64,000 bases of DNA, from positions 1-64,000 of the forward strand of contig NZ_BMML01000036.1 of assembly GCF_014645815.1 (NCBI RefSeq), written 5' to 3'. This document shows positions 8,891-16,804 of this stretch, one piece after another. The notes beneath the pieces were generated by a model that was given only the letters and a program-made list of their open reading frames with translations, made no database searches and was not told where the DNA came from. Origin of the DNA: Streptomyces fuscichromogenes (lineage in GTDB: Bacteria; Actinomycetota; Actinomycetes; Streptomycetales; Streptomycetaceae). The position numbers and the translations under genes were made by a program. Position 1 is the stretch's first letter; the number at the start of each line of letters is the position of its first letter.

Positions 8891-8911
8891 ATAGTCGATC
8901 GGTCGTATACT
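8891..8911 (+). promoter_or_regulatory. TetR promoter with overlapping palindrome
   Basis: A -10-like TATACT (8906-8911) ends 6 bases before the ATG at 8918 and no Shine-Dalgarno is present, so the TetR mRNA is probably leaderless. An imperfect palindrome around GATCGGTC (about 8891-8909) overlaps this -10 and is the likely autoregulatory operator shared with the divergent MFS gene. Confidence 0.5.
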
Positions 8912-8917
8912 TCGGGT

Positions 8918-9535
8918 ATGGGACGCACGAGTGATGCCAGGAACAAGATCCTCACCGCCGCTCGGTCGCTGATCGAGGAGCGCGGCTACTCGGCTCTGGG
9001 CGTCGCTGAGATCTGCAAGACGGCCAGCGTGCCCAAGGGCAGTTTCTACTACTTCTTCGACTCCAAGGAAGCCCTCGCGCTCGCCGTGATCGACCAGCAC
9101 TGGGCCGACGAGCGGCGCGAGTGGGAGGGCGCGCTGAACGGCGGCGCCGAACCCTTGCAGCGGCTGCGGCAGCTCTTCGAGTCCATGGAGACCCAGCAGC
9201 GGGCCGGCAAGGACGGCTGCGGATCGGTCCTCGGGTGCATGTTCGGGAATCTCTCCCTGGAGATGAGCAATCAGGCCGACGCCGTGCGCCGACGTCTGCA
9301 GGAGATCTTCGAGACCCAGGTGGAACTGGTAGCCGCGGTCGTCACCGAGGCCAGGCGGCGGGGCGACGTGACCGTGACCGACGCCCGCGCCGTCGCCCGG
9401 TCCATGGTCGCGCTGACCGAGGGCCAGGTGCTCTTCGCCAAGCTGCACAACGACCCCGCCCAGCTCGGCACGCTCTGGCCGAACTGCCGCACGCTGCTGG
9501 GCGTGCGGGAGCAGCAGGTTCCGACTCACGTCTGA
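8918..9535 (+). CDS. TetR/AcrR family repressor
   Basis: A 205-residue regulator. The HTH lies at residues about 8-55 (ILTAARSLIEERGYSALGVA, VPKGSFYYFFDSKEALALAV), with the KGSFYYFF recognition helix typical of the TetR family. The C-terminal ligand domain carries GCMFGNLSLEMSNQAD and a TEGQVLFAKLHNDP helix, as in TetR_C_16/YcdC-like repressors that sense small electrophiles or drugs. The ATG at 8918 matches the family N-terminus MGRTSDARNKIL; the longer frame upstream is not conserved-looking. Probably represses itself and the divergent MFS transporter. Confidence 0.93.
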   Translation: MGRTSDARNKILTAARSLIEERGYSALGVAEICKTASVPKGSFYYFFDSKEALALAVIDQHWADERREWEGALNGGAEPLQRLRQLFESMETQQRAGKDGCGSVLGCMFGNLSLEMSNQADAVRRRLQEIFETQVELVAAVVTEARRRGDVTVTDARAVARSMVALTEGQVLFAKLHNDPAQLGTLWPNCRTLLGVREQQVPTHV

Positions 9536-9993
9536 CCCGGCCGCCGCGGGGGCCGTGCGGTGCGGTGACCCCGCGGCGCCGCACCGTCGACGGCCGCCAC
9601 GGGTCGGCTCGTCCGCTGCCGGGCGAGGACGGACCCGCCACGGTCGGCGCCGCCTTCGCCGACCCTGCCGCCCTCCGCCCTCCGCCCGCGAGCGCTTCGC
9701 GCGGACGGTCCGCGCCGCTCCCCGCAGGTGCGGGGTCAGTCGGAGCAGCGGATGCGGTGGCACAGCGCCGACAGCTCTCCGGAGGCCAGGCGCGGCATCA
9801 CCTCGGGCAGTTCCTCGAAGGCGCTCACGGGCCGGGCGGTTCGTCGTCGTCCTCCTGAAGGATCGGGAAGGCAGGTGTTCGACACACGTGCCGGAGGGGG
9901 CGGCGCCTCTCCCTCGACATATTCGACATATGTGTCGGCAGCCGAAGTGACCTCATCCTCGCGATCACTCCGTCCGATGGCGGACACACCTTC
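9536..9993. other. gap with no intact gene; short repeats
   Basis: No convincing gene. A minus-strand frame ending at 9736 (PVSAFEELPEVMPRLASGEL then SALCHRIRCSD) reads protein-like for about 30 residues and may be a C-terminal relic I cannot name. At 9915-9937 CGACATAT occurs twice (9915-9922, 9924-9931) and the second copy forms CGACA-TATG-TGTCG, a possible operator. Confidence 0.4.
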
Positions 9994-10022
9994 ATTCGTC
10001 ACCTGTTTGACTGGTGACGAAT
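9994..10022. promoter_or_regulatory. perfect 10-bp inverted repeat upstream of the secreted hydrolase
   Basis: ATTCGTCACC and GGTGACGAAT flank a 9-base spacer, 57 bases before the ATG at 10079. A TTGACT -35-like hexamer (10007-10012) lies in the spacer. The central 19 bases (TCACCTGT-N5-TGGTGA, 9999-10017) recur at 11653-11671 before the CGNR regulator. A competing explanation is that the segment is a coding relic (see findings). Confidence 0.55.
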
Positions 10023-10078
10023 ACTCTGGAACTGTCATGGCACACTCGTTACGTATGCATGTATGACGGAGACTTCTC

Positions 10079-11149
10079 ATGATCAACAGGCGTACCTTCA
10101 ACAAGGCCGCGGGCATCGGCACCGGCGCGACCGCGGCCTCACTGGCCGGGTTCCGGGCGAACGCGGAGGCCGCACCCGATCACGCTCACCGGCAAGGCGG
10201 CACCCCCACGCCGACGGTGCCCGCCATGACCCCCGGCACGCACACCTCCTTCGCCCGGCTGAAGCAGGTCAAGGCCGGTGCGCTGGACGTCGGTTACGCC
10301 GAGGACGGACCCGGGCACGGCCCCGTCGTCATCTGCCTGCACGGCTGGCCCTACGACATCCACAGCTACGTCGACGTCGCCCCGCTGCTCGCCGCACAGG
10401 GCTATCGCGTCATCGTGCCGTACCTGCGCGGCCACGGCACGACGCGCTTCCTGTCCTCCCGCACCGTCCGCAACGCGCAGCAGTCGGCGTTCGCCCTGGA
10501 CATCATCGCCCTGATGAACGCCCTCAAGATCGACAAGGCGCTGCTGGCCGGCTTCGACTGGGGCTCGCGCACCGCCGACATCATCGCGGCCCTGTGGCCC
10601 GAGCGCGTCAAGGCACTGGTGTCCGTGAGCGGTTACCTCATCACCGACGTCGAGGCACAGAAGAAGCCGCTGCCCCCCAAGGCCGAACACACCTGGTGGT
10701 ACCAGTACTACTTCGCCACCGAGCGGGGCCGCCTCGCCATGGAGGACAGGACCGACCGGCACGACCTGGCCCGGCTCGTCTGGGACACCGTCTCCCCCAC
10801 CTGGCACTTCGACGACGCCACCTTCGAGCGCACGGCCGCCGCGTTCGAGAACCCCGACTACGCGGCGATCGTGATCCACAACTACCGCTGGCGGCTGGGG
10901 CTCGCCGACGGCGAACGCCGCTACGACCGCTACGAGAAGCAGCTCGCCACCCGGCCCGTCATCGAGGTGCCGACCATCACCCTCGACCCCGAACGCGACC
11001 CGTTCACCGCACCCGGCAACGGGGCTTCCTACCGCGACCGGTTCACGGGTCCGTACGCCCATCGCACACTGACCGGCATCGGCCACGACCTGCCGCAGGA
11101 GGCACCCACCGCCTTCGCCCAGGCGGTCGTCGACGTGGGCCGTTTCTGA
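10079..11149 (+). CDS. secreted (Tat) alpha/beta hydrolase, epoxide-hydrolase/dehalogenase type
   Basis: A 356-residue protein starting MINRRTFNKAAGIGTGATAA, a twin-arginine export signal (NRRTFNK plus hydrophobic stretch) with cleavage near residue 30. The mature part is an alpha/beta hydrolase: oxyanion HGWPYDIHSY (HGxP), YLRGHGTTRFL, nucleophile Asp in AGFDWGSRTADIIAAL, and histidine in TGIGHDLPQEAP near the C-terminus. Asp as nucleophile is typical of epoxide hydrolases and haloalkane dehalogenases rather than esterases. Shine-Dalgarno ACGGAGA precedes the ATG. It may be regulated through the palindrome at 9994-10022, possibly by the CGNR protein encoded downstream. Confidence 0.9.
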   Translation: MINRRTFNKAAGIGTGATAASLAGFRANAEAAPDHAHRQGGTPTPTVPAMTPGTHTSFARLKQVKAGALDVGYAEDGPGHGPVVICLHGWPYDIHSYVDVAPLLAAQGYRVIVPYLRGHGTTRFLSSRTVRNAQQSAFALDIIALMNALKIDKALLAGFDWGSRTADIIAALWPERVKALVSVSGYLITDVEAQKKPLPPKAEHTWWYQYYFATERGRLAMEDRTDRHDLARLVWDTVSPTWHFDDATFERTAAAFENPDYAAIVIHNYRWRLGLADGERRYDRYEKQLATRPVIEVPTITLDPERDPFTAPGNGASYRDRFTGPYAHRTLTGIGHDLPQEAPTAFAQAVVDVGRF

Positions 11150-11189
11150 GACCGGGCACCCGCGCTCGTCCCGCGCAGGCGTCCGCACC

Positions 11190-11207
11190 GCCCGGCGTGC
11201 GCCGGGC
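11190..11207 (+). terminator. stem-loop after the hydrolase gene
   Basis: GCCCGGCG and CGCCGGGC separated by 2 bases (effective stem 7 bp, loop 4), 41 bases after the stop codon at 11149. No T-tract. Confidence 0.45.
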
Positions 11208-11652
11208 CCGGGAGGCGCGACGAGGCTCGGGCCCCGCACATCATCGACGGACCGTGGACACACGCCGGACCTCCGGGCGGTCGGCGCGTCAGGCGCCGTC
11301 CGGGTCGTCGGCAGCGGCGGACGCGCTGTCGGCCGGCAGCCACCGGGAGTGGTGCCGCGCGGCCCAGGCCCTGCTCACGTGCCCCGTACGCATCCTGCAC
11401 CGGGCCTCGGGATACCGGTAGGCCATGCACAGGTGCCCGATCACGACGCGCACATGCGCACATGCGCACATGCGGTGCCGTCGGGCAACGGCCGGGACAC
11501 TCAAATCGCCACCGGCTTACGGGGGTGCTGGCAGCGGCACAGCTTCGCGAAAGGCGTCAACGGCGCACTCCGACGGCCGGACGGGGGCAGAACGCGGGCG
11601 GTCCGGCCACGCCGGGCCGCACATGAGCCGCGGCGCTTGCCCATGCCGAGAA
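11208..11652. other. gap between hydrolase and CGNR gene
   Basis: No gene I can support. A 71-codon minus-strand frame (11289-11504) includes VVIGHLCMAYRYPEARCRM and could be a fragment, but I do not recognise it. The stretch holds the CGCACATG array noted separately. Confidence 0.4.
11448..11474. repeat. short tandem repeat CGCACATG x3
   Basis: Three consecutive copies of the 8-mer CGCACATG. Because it contains CACATG it also reads in reverse as CATGTGCG. Too short for a CRISPR; could be a slippage tract or a cluster of regulatory half-sites. Confidence 0.6.
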
Positions 11653-11671
11653 TCACCTGTCAAAATGGTGA
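11653..11671. promoter_or_regulatory. candidate autoregulatory operator of the CGNR gene
   Basis: TCACCTGT-N5-TGGTGA, with TCACC/GGTGA arms and a 9-base spacer, ends one base before the GTG at 11673. It overlaps a -10-like CAAAAT (11661-11666), consistent with a leaderless message under repression. It shares 14 of 19 positions, in the same arrangement, with 9999-10017. Confidence 0.5.
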
Positions 11672-11672
11672 C

Positions 11673-12236
11673 GTGAATGACGCGCATGCTTTCGTCTGCG
11701 GCAGCCCGGCCCTCGACTTCGCCGCGACCTTGCGCGCCCGGCGCACGGTGAGCTTCGAGATGTTCGGCACACCGGACCGGCTGGACGCCTGGTTCGTCGA
11801 GTCCGGGCTCGTCGACACGATCGCGCCCGCCGACGAGGCCGACGTCGAAGAGGCCAAGGAGGTGCGGGAGGCGATCTACGCACTGGTGACGGCACGCCGG
11901 CTCGGGCAGGAGTACGACGAGGAGGCGCTGAGCCGGCTGAACGGGGCCGCGCGCAGGCCCGCGGCGACACCGCAGCTCACCCGGACCGGACGCCGGACCG
12001 AGGCGAACGCCGAACAGGCCCTGTCCACCGTCGCCCGGCAGGCCGTGGAGTTGCTCAGCGGTCCGGACATGCCCCTGCTGAAGGAGTGCGGCAACCCCGA
12101 GTGCACCCGCATCTACATCGACCGCTCCCGAGGGATGCGCCGTCAGTGGTGCGGCATGGAGTCCTGCGGCAACAAGTTCAAGGCCGCCGCCTACCGCGCC
12201 CGCAAGAAGACCGCGCCCCAGGCCGACGCCGGCTGA
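11673..12236 (+). CDS. CGNR zinc-finger DNA-binding protein
   Basis: A 187-residue protein of the ABATE/CGNR family: an N-terminal stress-related domain (FVCGSPALDFAATLRARR; residues about 5-130) and a C-terminal CGNR zinc finger (KECGNPECTRIYIDRSRGMR then RQWCGMESCGNKFKAAAYRA) with four ligating cysteines and the CGN-K/R motif. Such proteins are presumed transcription regulators. The GTG at 11673 gives the usual N-terminus VNDAHAFVCGSPALDF; an in-frame ATG at 11643 would place coding sequence over the palindrome. Probably autoregulated and perhaps controlling the upstream hydrolase. Confidence 0.9.
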   Translation: MNDAHAFVCGSPALDFAATLRARRTVSFEMFGTPDRLDAWFVESGLVDTIAPADEADVEEAKEVREAIYALVTARRLGQEYDEEALSRLNGAARRPAATPQLTRTGRRTEANAEQALSTVARQAVELLSGPDMPLLKECGNPECTRIYIDRSRGMRRQWCGMESCGNKFKAAAYRARKKTAPQADAG

Positions 12237-12262
12237 CCGTCGGCAGCACACGGAGGGGCCGA

Positions 12263-12348
12263 CGCGACCGACTCGCCGGCCTGGTCGACGGCTACCGCAG
12301 GCTCGGCCACGCCGTGGTCGCCACCTCGCGTGCACCACTCGGGCGGCT
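12263..12348 (+). pseudogene. tiny remnant of a short-chain dehydrogenase
   Basis: About 27 codons read RDRLAGLVDGYRRLGHAVVA then TSRAPLG, resembling the glycine-rich start and second strand of SDR proteins (GIGAALV-GYR-LGHAVVATSR). Nothing further of the enzyme is present. Confidence 0.45.
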
Positions 12349-12361
12349 TGCGCCGCTCCTG

Positions 12362-13112
12362 TCACAACCCCAGGTCCGACGCCAGGCAGGAGAAGTGGTT
12401 CCAGGAGCCCTCGGGGTTGTAGGAGATGATCTCCGCACCGCTCGGCACGGCTTTCCTCTCTTCGACCATTTCATGGAACTGGACGCGCTCCGGCAGCTTG
12501 CCGAACCTGGCGAGCCGTGCCGCCGCTGCCATGTCTGTCGCAGACTCGTTGGCCACGGTGACCTCCCTCTTGTCGCACCGAACCACTTCAGCCGGTTCGG
12601 TGACCACAAGGCTGCACCCAGATTCGTCACCAGTCAAGGCGGTGACGAAGGTGGTCACGTCACAGTTTGCCTGGGTGTCCGGGACCCCGAAGCTGGTTCC
12701 GTCCGCGAAATTCGTGTCCCAGCGGTACAGCAGGTGATCGAAGGTGACGTGATACCTCCCGACTCGGTAATCGGTGATCACCGGGGTCCGGGAGATCAGC
12801 GAGTTCAGTTCCGCGTGCCCTCGTACCGATGCGGCCGGGTCGGCGAAACTCACATCGTTCGAGGAAGGCGTACAACTCCGCGATGGAACCGTCCGGGGCG
12901 AAGCGGGCGACTGCCGTTCCGGAGCGCGACCCGGCCCGGCCACCGGCGCTGGTGCAGGTCTGCGACCATTCGGCCGTGACACCTTCCTCGCCGTGGGACG
13001 TCATGTTCCAGGTGAGGGCGGAGGTCGCCCAGTCGGACAGCAGCTCCTGGAGCGAGTCCGGGCCGTCCTTGAAGTTGAACAGGTCGAAATAGCCACTGAT
13101 CCGTACAGCCAT
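12362..13112 (-). pseudogene. NTF2/SnoaL-like protein split by a frameshift
   Basis: A good ribosome binding site (AGGGGA) precedes the ATG at 13112, giving MAVRISGYFDLFNFKDGPDS and running to AELYAFLERC. At about 12855-12870 the protein-like reading moves to another frame (SNDVSFADPAASVRGHAELN, YHVTFDHLLYRWDTNFADG) and ends at the stop at 12362 (NHFSCLASDLGL). The second half resembles SnoaL-like/nuclear-transport-factor-2 folds. With one indel corrected the gene would be about 250 codons. It could be a real mutation or a base-calling error. Its coding sequence contains the same GTCACC-N9-GGTGAC palindrome seen upstream of 10079. Confidence 0.6.
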
Positions 13113-13412
13113 CAATTCCCCTGCGACTTTCCACGTGTCACCGGCGCACCGCCCCCGAGGACGGTCCGGCTGCCGTCCTTCTCCAACGGCGCCCCTACCG
13201 ACCGCCGCGCAAGCCACGCGCTTCCGACGGCTCGTCACTCGTGCGGCCTGCGTGAAGCGTTGTCATGACGAGCGACCGAGCTCCTACGACCTCTTACCTC
13301 GCTTGTGGGAGCCGGAGCCTCGCACATGTTTCGAGACGATGTAGGTCTTCTACATATTTGATTCAGAGGTTGGTGGTTTTCTTCATCGTTGCGAGGGTGC
13401 AGCGTGGGACGC
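13113..13412. other. divergent intergenic region
   Basis: Holds the ribosome binding site and presumably the promoter of the NTF2-like gene on the minus strand, and the promoter region of the EamA gene on the plus strand, with an unusually AT-rich stretch at about 13330-13390 containing the palindrome at 13339-13355. No gene seen. Confidence 0.5.
13339..13355. promoter_or_regulatory. palindrome ATGTAG-N5-CTACAT upstream of the EamA transporter
   Basis: Perfect 6-bp inverted repeat in the AT-rich stretch 58 bases before the ATG at 13413. The position and symmetry suit a MarR/LysR-type operator; no regulator is encoded next to it. Confidence 0.45.
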
Positions 13413-14345
13413 ATGCCCGTTGCCCGCCGCACCGATGCGGTACTTCTCCTGGTCGCCCTGGTCTGGGGATCCAGCTATCTCTCGGCCAAGACCGCCACCG
13501 TCGCGCTGCCTGTCACGGCGGTGCTGTTCGTCCGGTACGCGATCTCCGCGCTCGCCTGCTGCGTCCTGGTCGCCTCCCGCCGCCGTACGCGCCGCTGGAA
13601 GCGCGCAGAGGTGCGCGTCGGTTCGCTGCTCGGAGTCACCCAGGCGGCCGTGCTCACGCTGGAGACCTACGGGGTGGCGCACACCAGCGCCGCGAACGCC
13701 GGGCTGATCATCAGTCTGACCATTGTGCTGACGCCGATGCTGGACCGGACCGGCAGTCGCAGGCTGCCCTGGACGTTCTTCCTCGCCGCCGGTCTCTGTG
13801 TCCTGGCCGTCGGGCTGCTCACCTCCAGCACCGGGCTGCACACACCTCGCCTGGGAGATGCGCTGGTGCTTGCCGCCGCGGTCGTCCGGGCCGGCCACGT
13901 CGCGCTCGTCGGACGGCTCACGGCCGGCCGGTCCGTGGACCCGCTCCACCTCACGACCGTCCAGACCGTCGTCGGCTCGGCGCTGTTCTCGGCGCCGGCC
14001 ATCACCTTCCTGCCCGACCTGGCGCACAGCGACGCCGCCACCTGGGCGCAACTGATCTATCTGGCCCTGTTCTGCAGCGTCTTCGCCTTCCTCGCCCAGA
14101 CCTGGGCGATACTGCGCACCTCCGCCAGCCGGGCCAGCCTTCTGCTGGGCACCGAACCGATCTGGGCGGTCGCCATCGGGATCACCGTCGGCGGAGAACG
14201 GCTCACTCTCTGGGCCGCCCTCGGCGCCATGCTCATGATCGTCGGAACCTACTGGGGACAGGCCGTCGAACGCACCCATCGCGACGCCCCGGCGAAATCC
14301 GCCGACGGCGCGGAGCGCGGGAACATGACACCCACCAGCGTCTGA
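13413..14345 (+). CDS. EamA/DMT family transporter
   Basis: A 310-residue inner-membrane protein with about ten hydrophobic segments arranged as two EamA repeats, beginning ARRTDAVLLLVALVWGSSYL, the hallmark first helix of drug/metabolite transporters. The second repeat ends SRASLLLGTEPIWAVAIGIT, typical of the family. The C-terminal 30 residues are hydrophilic. The ATG at 13413 was chosen because it directly precedes the conserved first helix; a GTG at 13404 is also possible. Substrate unknown, usually amino acids or small metabolites (efflux). Confidence 0.9.
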   Translation: MPVARRTDAVLLLVALVWGSSYLSAKTATVALPVTAVLFVRYAISALACCVLVASRRRTRRWKRAEVRVGSLLGVTQAAVLTLETYGVAHTSAANAGLIISLTIVLTPMLDRTGSRRLPWTFFLAAGLCVLAVGLLTSSTGLHTPRLGDALVLAAAVVRAGHVALVGRLTAGRSVDPLHLTTVQTVVGSALFSAPAITFLPDLAHSDAATWAQLIYLALFCSVFAFLAQTWAILRTSASRASLLLGTEPIWAVAIGITVGGERLTLWAALGAMLMIVGTYWGQAVERTHRDAPAKSADGAERGNMTPTSV

Positions 14346-14391
14346 TCAGCTCGCGGGGAGTCCGAGGAGTCCGCCCGATGCACGCGGCGTC

Positions 14392-14430
14392 TTCAGTGCC
14401 CCGGTTCAGTGCCCCGGTTCAGTGCCCCGG
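14392..14430. repeat. 13-bp tandem repeat overlapping the VOC gene stop
   Basis: TTCAGTGCCCCGG is repeated three times without change (14392-14404, 14405-14417, 14418-14430). The last copy contains the stop codon and final codons of the VOC gene, so the array is a duplication of its 3' end. Confidence 0.85.
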
Positions 14431-14832
14431 CTTGGGGGCCCACAGCTCCCAGGCGATGCCGTCGGGATCGGCCACCGAGATGAACTCCGCATAGCCGGCG
14501 TCCCGCACGGGCGAACGCGACACTCCGAGGTCGTCCAGGTGCCGGGCCCAGCCGTCCAGGGCGGTCCGGTCGGAGACGGTCAGCGAGAAATGGTCGAGTC
14601 CGGTGCGGGAGGCGTCGAACATGTCGCCGCTGCGTCGCAGGGGCTCGTGGACGGCCAGCGTGAGCCCGCTGTCGGCGTGGCGCATGACCTGCCGGGGATG
14701 TCCCGCCTCGGCCGGGCCGGGCCGCACTTCGCCGACGGGCTCGAATCCCAGTGCGCGCCTGTACCAGTCGACGCTGGTGGCCATGTCGCGTACCACGATG
14801 GCGATGTGGGCGATCCCGGTGAACGTGCTCAT
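14419..14832 (-). CDS. VOC family (glyoxalase-like) protein
   Basis: A 137-residue vicinal-oxygen-chelate protein: MSTFTGIAHIAIVVRDMATS, WYRRALGFEPVGE, GLDHFSLTVSDRTALDGWAR, and ISVADPDGIAWELWAP at the end. Metal-ligand positions of the family are present (His in AHIAI, His in LDHFSL, Glu in AWELW). It is cytoplasmic, with dioxygenase, isomerase or resistance-protein chemistry; the substrate cannot be told. The ATG at 14832 directly precedes the first conserved strand. The 3' end overlaps a 13-bp tandem repeat. Confidence 0.9.
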   Translation of the reverse strand: MSTFTGIAHIAIVVRDMATSVDWYRRALGFEPVGEVRPGPAEAGHPRQVMRHADSGLTLAVHEPLRRSGDMFDASRTGLDHFSLTVSDRTALDGWARHLDDLGVSRSPVRDAGYAEFISVADPDGIAWELWAPKPGH

Positions 14833-15302
14833 GATGCGTTGCGGTCCTCTCTTGTTGTCGGCCGCCGGTCCTTGGGCGGTCCGGACAGGCTCGGGGCCGG
14901 CCGTCGCCGGATGAACCGACGGGAGCCGGGCGAAACGGCCTGCGATGTCCTCACGCGGCGCCCGCTCCGCCCGCAGCCAGGAGAGAGGCCGACTACGGGA
15001 ACCCTCGAAGTCCGACCGTGCGGACCGGCACCTCCGAGGGCGCGGCGCCGCCGGGGCCACCACTAAGCGACCGGTCGGCTTGTCGTGAACGTACGTGACC
15101 GGGCAGAGGGAGTCAAAGATCAGGACGGCCTGGTACGGGACCTGTCTCCTTTCATGTGCGAGGCGGGAACTCCCAGTGGGCGCCGGGTGTTCCAGGACCG
15201 CGGTGCCCGGCAGGGCGGGACGAGGTCACCGGCCGGACTTCGCCGGTCATGGGACGGCTCGCCGGTGACGGGACGGCTCGCCGGTGACGGTTGAGAAGAC
15301 GA
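14833..15302. other. gap with no gene
   Basis: About 470 bases without a supportable gene. It contains the promoter side of the VOC gene and, near its right end, a 19-bp tandem duplication. Nothing else was recognised. Confidence 0.5.
15251..15288. repeat. 19-bp perfect tandem duplication
   Basis: GGGACGGCTCGCCGGTGAC occurs twice back to back (15251-15269, 15270-15288), with a partial third copy (CGCCGGTCAT) just before. Confidence 0.85.
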
Positions 15303-15420
15303 TCACGAAGCAGGACGCTCCGGGGGTGCCAGGAGGTCACGGCGCGTGTCGTCGGCGCTCGTGGCGTACGACGCGTGGTGCTTGTCGTGGTGCAGCTCGA
15401 TGATCTCGGGGCGCCGAGAG
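15303..15420 (-). pseudogene. fragment of an Fe/Fe-Zn superoxide dismutase
   Basis: The minus-strand frame reads RPEIIELHHDKHHASYATSA then DDTRRDLLAPPERPAS and a stop at 15303-15305. PEIIELHHDKHHASY is the highly conserved N-terminal metal-ligand helix of Mn/Fe superoxide dismutases (SodF/SodA), including the first histidine ligand. The rest of the enzyme is missing, so it is a short relic of about 37 codons. Confidence 0.75.
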
Positions 15421-15606
15421 GAGCGGTTCTGGCCGGTACGTCACCCTGTGGGAGCGATGGCCTGTTCCGGGCGATGCCGGTGAGGCCGGGGCGGCCATAC
15501 TCGGTCTGGACCAGTCGGAGCCGGTTCGGGGGGCGCTCGGACAGCGCCCCCCTGCCCCGACACGTACGGACCCGCATACCCATGACTCCCTGGAAGGGGA
15601 CCCCTC

Positions 15607-16272
15607 ATGAGTGGATTACGGCTGACCGGCCGTCTCAGAACGCTGGCCTGCGCCCTGGCCCTGACCGCAGGCGCGCTGACGACGGCCGGTCTGTCCGGCA
15701 CCGCGATGGCCGCGACGGCGGCACCGCTCGCCGCCGCACCCGAGATCGGTGTCCAGTTCAACGCCGACGGCGACGCCGGCCAGTGCGGTGGGACCACCGG
15801 ACAGCAGTGGGCGGCCTCACCGGACTGGACGCAGGCCATCAGGTTCGACACCGACAACCGTTCCGGCGGCTGCCAGCTGGCGTTCGGCGTCTACGACCCG
15901 GACGGGACCCTCGCGGGCGCCTCCATCACGTACACGTTCCTGCCCAGCTCCGGCGGGGACGCCGGCCAGTGCGGGGACTACCAGGGCACCTACGGCATGC
16001 CGATCCAGACGTTCCGGACCTTCGGCCAGGCGGTCAGGGTCGACACCGACAACCGCGCGGGCTGGTGCAACCTCACCTTCACCGTGTCCGGCCGCTCCGA
16101 CGTCGGCCTCGACGTGCAGTTCTACCCCGACGGCGACGCCGGCCAATGCGTCAACTACCTGCCCCAGGGGCAGTACCGCACGGCCTACGCCGGCAACCCC
16201 GTGACGGTCGGCATCGACGCGGACGGCCGCTCCGGCGGCTGCCAGTTCCTGCTCCGCATACGGCGCTTCTAG
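15607..16272 (+). CDS. secreted protein with three Cys-containing repeats
   Basis: A 221-residue exported protein with a Sec signal peptide (basic MSGLRLTGRLR, then LACALALTAGALTTAGLSG, cleavage near AMA-AT at about residue 36). The mature chain holds three related units of 50-60 residues. Each opens with D-G-DAGQC or GGDAGQC and closes with a DTDNR/DADGR-(S/A)G-(G/W)C strand, so each unit has two cysteines probably paired. The repeated acidic D-x-D turns could bind calcium. A purine-rich Shine-Dalgarno (GGAAGGGGA) precedes the ATG. I do not recognise a named family; a secreted structural or lectin-like beta-sheet protein is a guess. Confidence 0.8.
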   Translation: MSGLRLTGRLRTLACALALTAGALTTAGLSGTAMAATAAPLAAAPEIGVQFNADGDAGQCGGTTGQQWAASPDWTQAIRFDTDNRSGGCQLAFGVYDPDGTLAGASITYTFLPSSGGDAGQCGDYQGTYGMPIQTFRTFGQAVRVDTDNRAGWCNLTFTVSGRSDVGLDVQFYPDGDAGQCVNYLPQGQYRTAYAGNPVTVGIDADGRSGGCQFLLRIRRF

Positions 16273-16298
16273 CACACCCGGTCAACGGCGCCCGACGG

Positions 16299-16795
16299 TC
16301 ACGTTCCGCGTCGCCGTCCCTTCGCCTGGGCGAGCCGGACCGTCTCGGCGACGTCGCCCTCCTGGGTGAACAGGTCCTGGCCCGTGAACTCGGCCATGGC
16401 CTGCTTCGCCCAGGGCGCGTACGGCGCCGGGACCAACTCGTCGAGCGGGGTGCCGTTCGTCGCCCTGGCGGCGAAGTTCGTTGTCAGGCAGGCGCCCGGC
16501 TCGACGGTCTTGGCGGACACGCCGAACGGTGCGAATTCCAGCGCGAGGGACGCGGTGAACCCTTCGACGGCCGTCTTGCTCGCCTTGTGGCCGGCCGAGA
16601 GCGGCAGGTGCCCGAGCACCACGCTGGAGGTCGCGTTGACGATCACGCCGCTGCCACGCTCGCGGAACCGGGGCAGGTACTGCCCCGCACCGTACTCGTA
16701 GGCCCGGTCGCCCAGGGCGAGGCGTTTGGCGCCCTGGGCGATGACCGCGAGCACGGTGCCGGTCATGGCGGGCGCCGGCGGGTCCGGCCGGTCGG
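16299..16795 (-). pseudogene. degenerate short-chain dehydrogenase lacking N-terminus and catalytic Tyr
   Basis: From about 16795 the minus strand reads as the second half of a classical SDR: YLPRFRERGSGVIVNATSSV, HLPLSAGHKASKTAVEGFTA, FGVSAKTVEPGACLTTNFAA. The Rossmann start with TGxxxGxG and NNAG is missing. The YxxxK pair has become HxxxK (SAGHKASK where relatives have SAVYKASK), and the C-terminal end is also cut and replaced by RLAQAKGRRRGT. These changes together make a non-functional relic. Confidence 0.7.
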
Positions 16796-16804
16796 TCTTC
16801 GAGA

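Noticed and set aside
11448..11474. CGCACATG repeats as a CRISPR
   Set aside because: Units are 8 bases, contiguous and without spacers; no cas genes nearby.
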